This document shows, in pieces, positions 6,965 through 8,351 of a DNA stretch of 8,351 nucleotides. The notes under the pieces were generated by a model, which was given only the letters and a program-made list of their open reading frames with translations, was not told where the DNA came from and ran no database searches. Within the stretch, counting starts at the first letter, position 1. Every line of letters begins with the position of its first letter. Position numbers and translations under genes: made by a program. Source of the DNA: Planctomycetaceae bacterium. Lineage in GTDB: Bacteria; Planctomycetota; Planctomycetia; Pirellulales; UBA1268. The stretch spans positions 1-8,351 of the forward strand of contig PKCL01000055.1 of assembly GCA_002862165.1 (NCBI GenBank). The letters run 5' to 3'.

Positions 6965-8351
6965 ATGCAAGAAACCAACGATGAAGCCCAGAAAACATCG
7001 ATGGGTTCGCTCCCAGAGACCGTGGGTATTTGGATAGAATTGGATGTATCCACATTACAACGCTGTCATGGAGAGGGTGTGATACGCTGGCTGCGTTTCT
7101 TCATTAAGGGTATCGATGAGTTGTCTGCAGCGAAGGAGGTTGTTATTCCGTGTTCGTATAAAGCGGCCCCAGTGATGAGACAACTTTTTGCAGAGAGTGG
7201 ATGCTGTGGTGACGATCAATACTTGGTTTCGAAAAAATTGCAGGTAAAAGCATTTTCGTTTAATGGCTCCAATATTGAATCGTTGCGGGAATGGCTTGGC
7301 CAAAAGATTGTTTACTTGGAAAATCGCTTGGATAGTGTAGGGGAGTCAGTAGGCTCAAAAAAAATTCTAAAACAGGTATTTCGAAAAATTTTTGAAAAGC
7401 CAAGGACTCTGCGACTTTTGATGGAGCGGTTCGCCTTCAGCGTTATATGCATCAAGGATCTCGCTTTGAGGAATTTGCTTTTGAAGCTCCTTCGAAGGGT
7501 GCCTAACCCTAGGTTTGATAGCCTCGCACTCAAGGCAAGTGAATCCTTTCCTGAAACTTCCTGGGTTATCGCTAATCCAGTATGGAAAAATGGGGCTACA
7601 TTGAAAGGACGAAGAATAGTTGCGATTCCTGATCTTGCATACCGTGAGTTTCCGCTGAGGGGATTCACTGAGAAAGAATTACAAACGCACACCAACACTG
7701 TTTGTAAAGTTGCTACGGCTGCAGACAAAATCATTTGTTTTTCTTCTCATGTAGCCCATCAGCAAATTGCTGGGCTACTACCTGATCATGACAGCGAAAA
7801 AATACGTATTGTCCCTCACGCACCCATTCACACAGGCTCCTTTTCGGATAGTCAAAATGATTCCCGTATTCAGTTGGGTAATGAACTTCGCCAGTTTTTT
7901 TCGTCAGAGCACCTGCACCGACATTTTTGTGATTTCCCTTTTGAAAGAATGCAATATGTGATGGTTTCTAGCCAAGTTCGACCCCACAAGAACTACAAGC
8001 GGCTGCTGGAAGCATATGACGCAATTCTACGGCGTCATCGGCGAAACATTAAGTTGGTTGTGACGGGTAATTTGGATAGTGATCATGAGTTGGCGTTTTT
8101 TCTGCAGGAAAAGGGTCTTGTCTTTGACGTCATCCAATCGTGGAATGTTGGAGAGGATTTACACTCGCGACTCGTTCGACATGCAGAACTCATCGTAATT
8201 CCGACCCTCTTTGAAGGTGGTATGCCATTTGGATTTGCAGAGTCAGTTGGAATGGGAACTCCTTGTGCGTTTTCTCGCATCCCCGCATTTACGGAATCAC
8301 TCACAGAACAAGAGTTGGCGGGGCCAGAAGTGTTTAATCCTCAGGACAGTG
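6965..8351 (+). CDS. GT4-like glycosyltransferase, 5' part (3' end outside window)
   Basis: The frame is open from ATG 6965 to the right edge: 462 complete codons and no stop. The N-terminal half contains GIWIELDVSTLQRCHGEGVI (about 22-40) and a long basic, helical stretch about residues 129-185 (KKILKQVFRKIFEKP, then LALRNLLLKLLRRVP), which could be a membrane-surface or acceptor-binding insert. IVAIPDLAYREFP (about 219-231) is the position where related enzymes carry 'HD..P' motifs, and DKIICFSSHVA (about 255-265) is the 'a..ii..S......' strand typical before the linker. The donor-binding half starts about residue 330: VMVSSQVRPHKNYKRLLEAY (R339, H341, K342, N343), then KLVVTGN, then IPTLFEGGMPFGFAESVGMG with E417 and E426. 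Cytoplasmic, probably acting at the inner membrane on a surface polysaccharide together with the upstream glycosyltransferase. The specific sugar is unknown. About 40-100 residues should be missing at the C-terminus. Confidence 0.87.
   Translation, partial: MQETNDEAQKTSMGSLPETVGIWIELDVSTLQRCHGEGVIRWLRFFIKGIDELSAAKEVVIPCSYKAAPVMRQLFAESGCCGDDQYLVSKKLQVKAFSFNGSNIESLREWLGQKIVYLENRLDSVGESVGSKKILKQVFRKIFEKPRTLRLLMERFAFSVICIKDLALRNLLLKLLRRVPNPRFDSLALKASESFPETSWVIANPVWKNGATLKGRRIVAIPDLAYREFPLRGFTEKELQTHTNTVCKVATAADKIICFSSHVAHQQIAGLLPDHDSEKIRIVPHAPIHTGSFSDSQNDSRIQLGNELRQFFSSEHLHRHFCDFPFERMQYVMVSSQVRPHKNYKRLLEAYDAILRRHRRNIKLVVTGNLDSDHELAFFLQEKGLVFDVIQSWNVGEDLHSRLVRHAELIVIPTLFEGGMPFGFAESVGMGTPCAFSRIPAFTESLTEQELAGPEVFNPQDS
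7751..7778 (+). repeat. Intragenic inverted repeat
   Basis: GTAGCCCA (7751-7758) is the perfect reverse complement of TGGGCTAC (7771-7778). The 12 bases between can add GCA/TGC pairs around AAT after a three-base bulge. It lies inside the 6965 coding frame (VAHQQIAGLL), so it may be coincidental; no T run follows. Confidence 0.35.

Noticed and set aside
7312..7734. 140-codon open frame on the minus strand
   Set aside because: It lies wholly opposite the well-supported glycosyltransferase frame from 6965 and shows no recognisable motif.
1..8351. CRISPR arrays, tRNA/rRNA genes, insertion sequences or attachment-site repeats
   Set aside because: No regularly spaced direct repeats, cloverleaf-like or rRNA-like sequence, transposase or integrase motifs, or paired terminal repeats were seen by eye on either strand.

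Overview
The window reads as bacterial chromosome, most likely from the Planctomycetes/Verrucomicrobia/Lentisphaerae group. This rests on gene style rather than a marker gene: a long secreted formylglycine sulfatase, a small secreted beta-sandwich protein of the DUF1080/LamG type, and weak or absent Shine-Dalgarno sequences. No rRNA, tRNA, integrase or transposase was found to confirm lineage or mobility.

Layout, all on the + strand. (1) 2-649 is the 3' end of a DUF1254/DUF1214 protein gene entering from the left. (2) 802-1476 encodes a secreted concanavalin-like protein, followed by a plausible intrinsic terminator near 1501-1557. (3) 1760-3844 encodes a secreted sulfatase with an alpha-helical C-terminal half. 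(4) 3845-5624 is about 1.8 kb of AT-richer DNA without an intact large gene. It holds a pair of doubtful small membrane ORFs, the 5' part of a glycosyltransferase gene broken by TGA stops and a frame change, and further protein-like fragments in shifting frames. (5) 5625-6911 is an intact GT4-like glycosyltransferase. (6) 6965-8351 is a second, larger GT4-like glycosyltransferase gene that is open to the right edge and therefore incomplete here.

The left half looks like periplasmic or surface carbohydrate metabolism, with the sulfatase removing sulfate from a polysaccharide. The right half looks like one end of a surface-polysaccharide biosynthesis cluster. The decayed stretch between them marks the boundary and suggests the cluster once carried at least one more glycosyltransferase gene. 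No new defence, mobile or RNA system was recognised. The points most worth following are the decayed glycosyltransferase region with its TGA-dominated interruptions, the atypical sulfatase active-site motif (C-A-P-Q-R), and the two glycosyltransferases with non-canonical acidic motifs.
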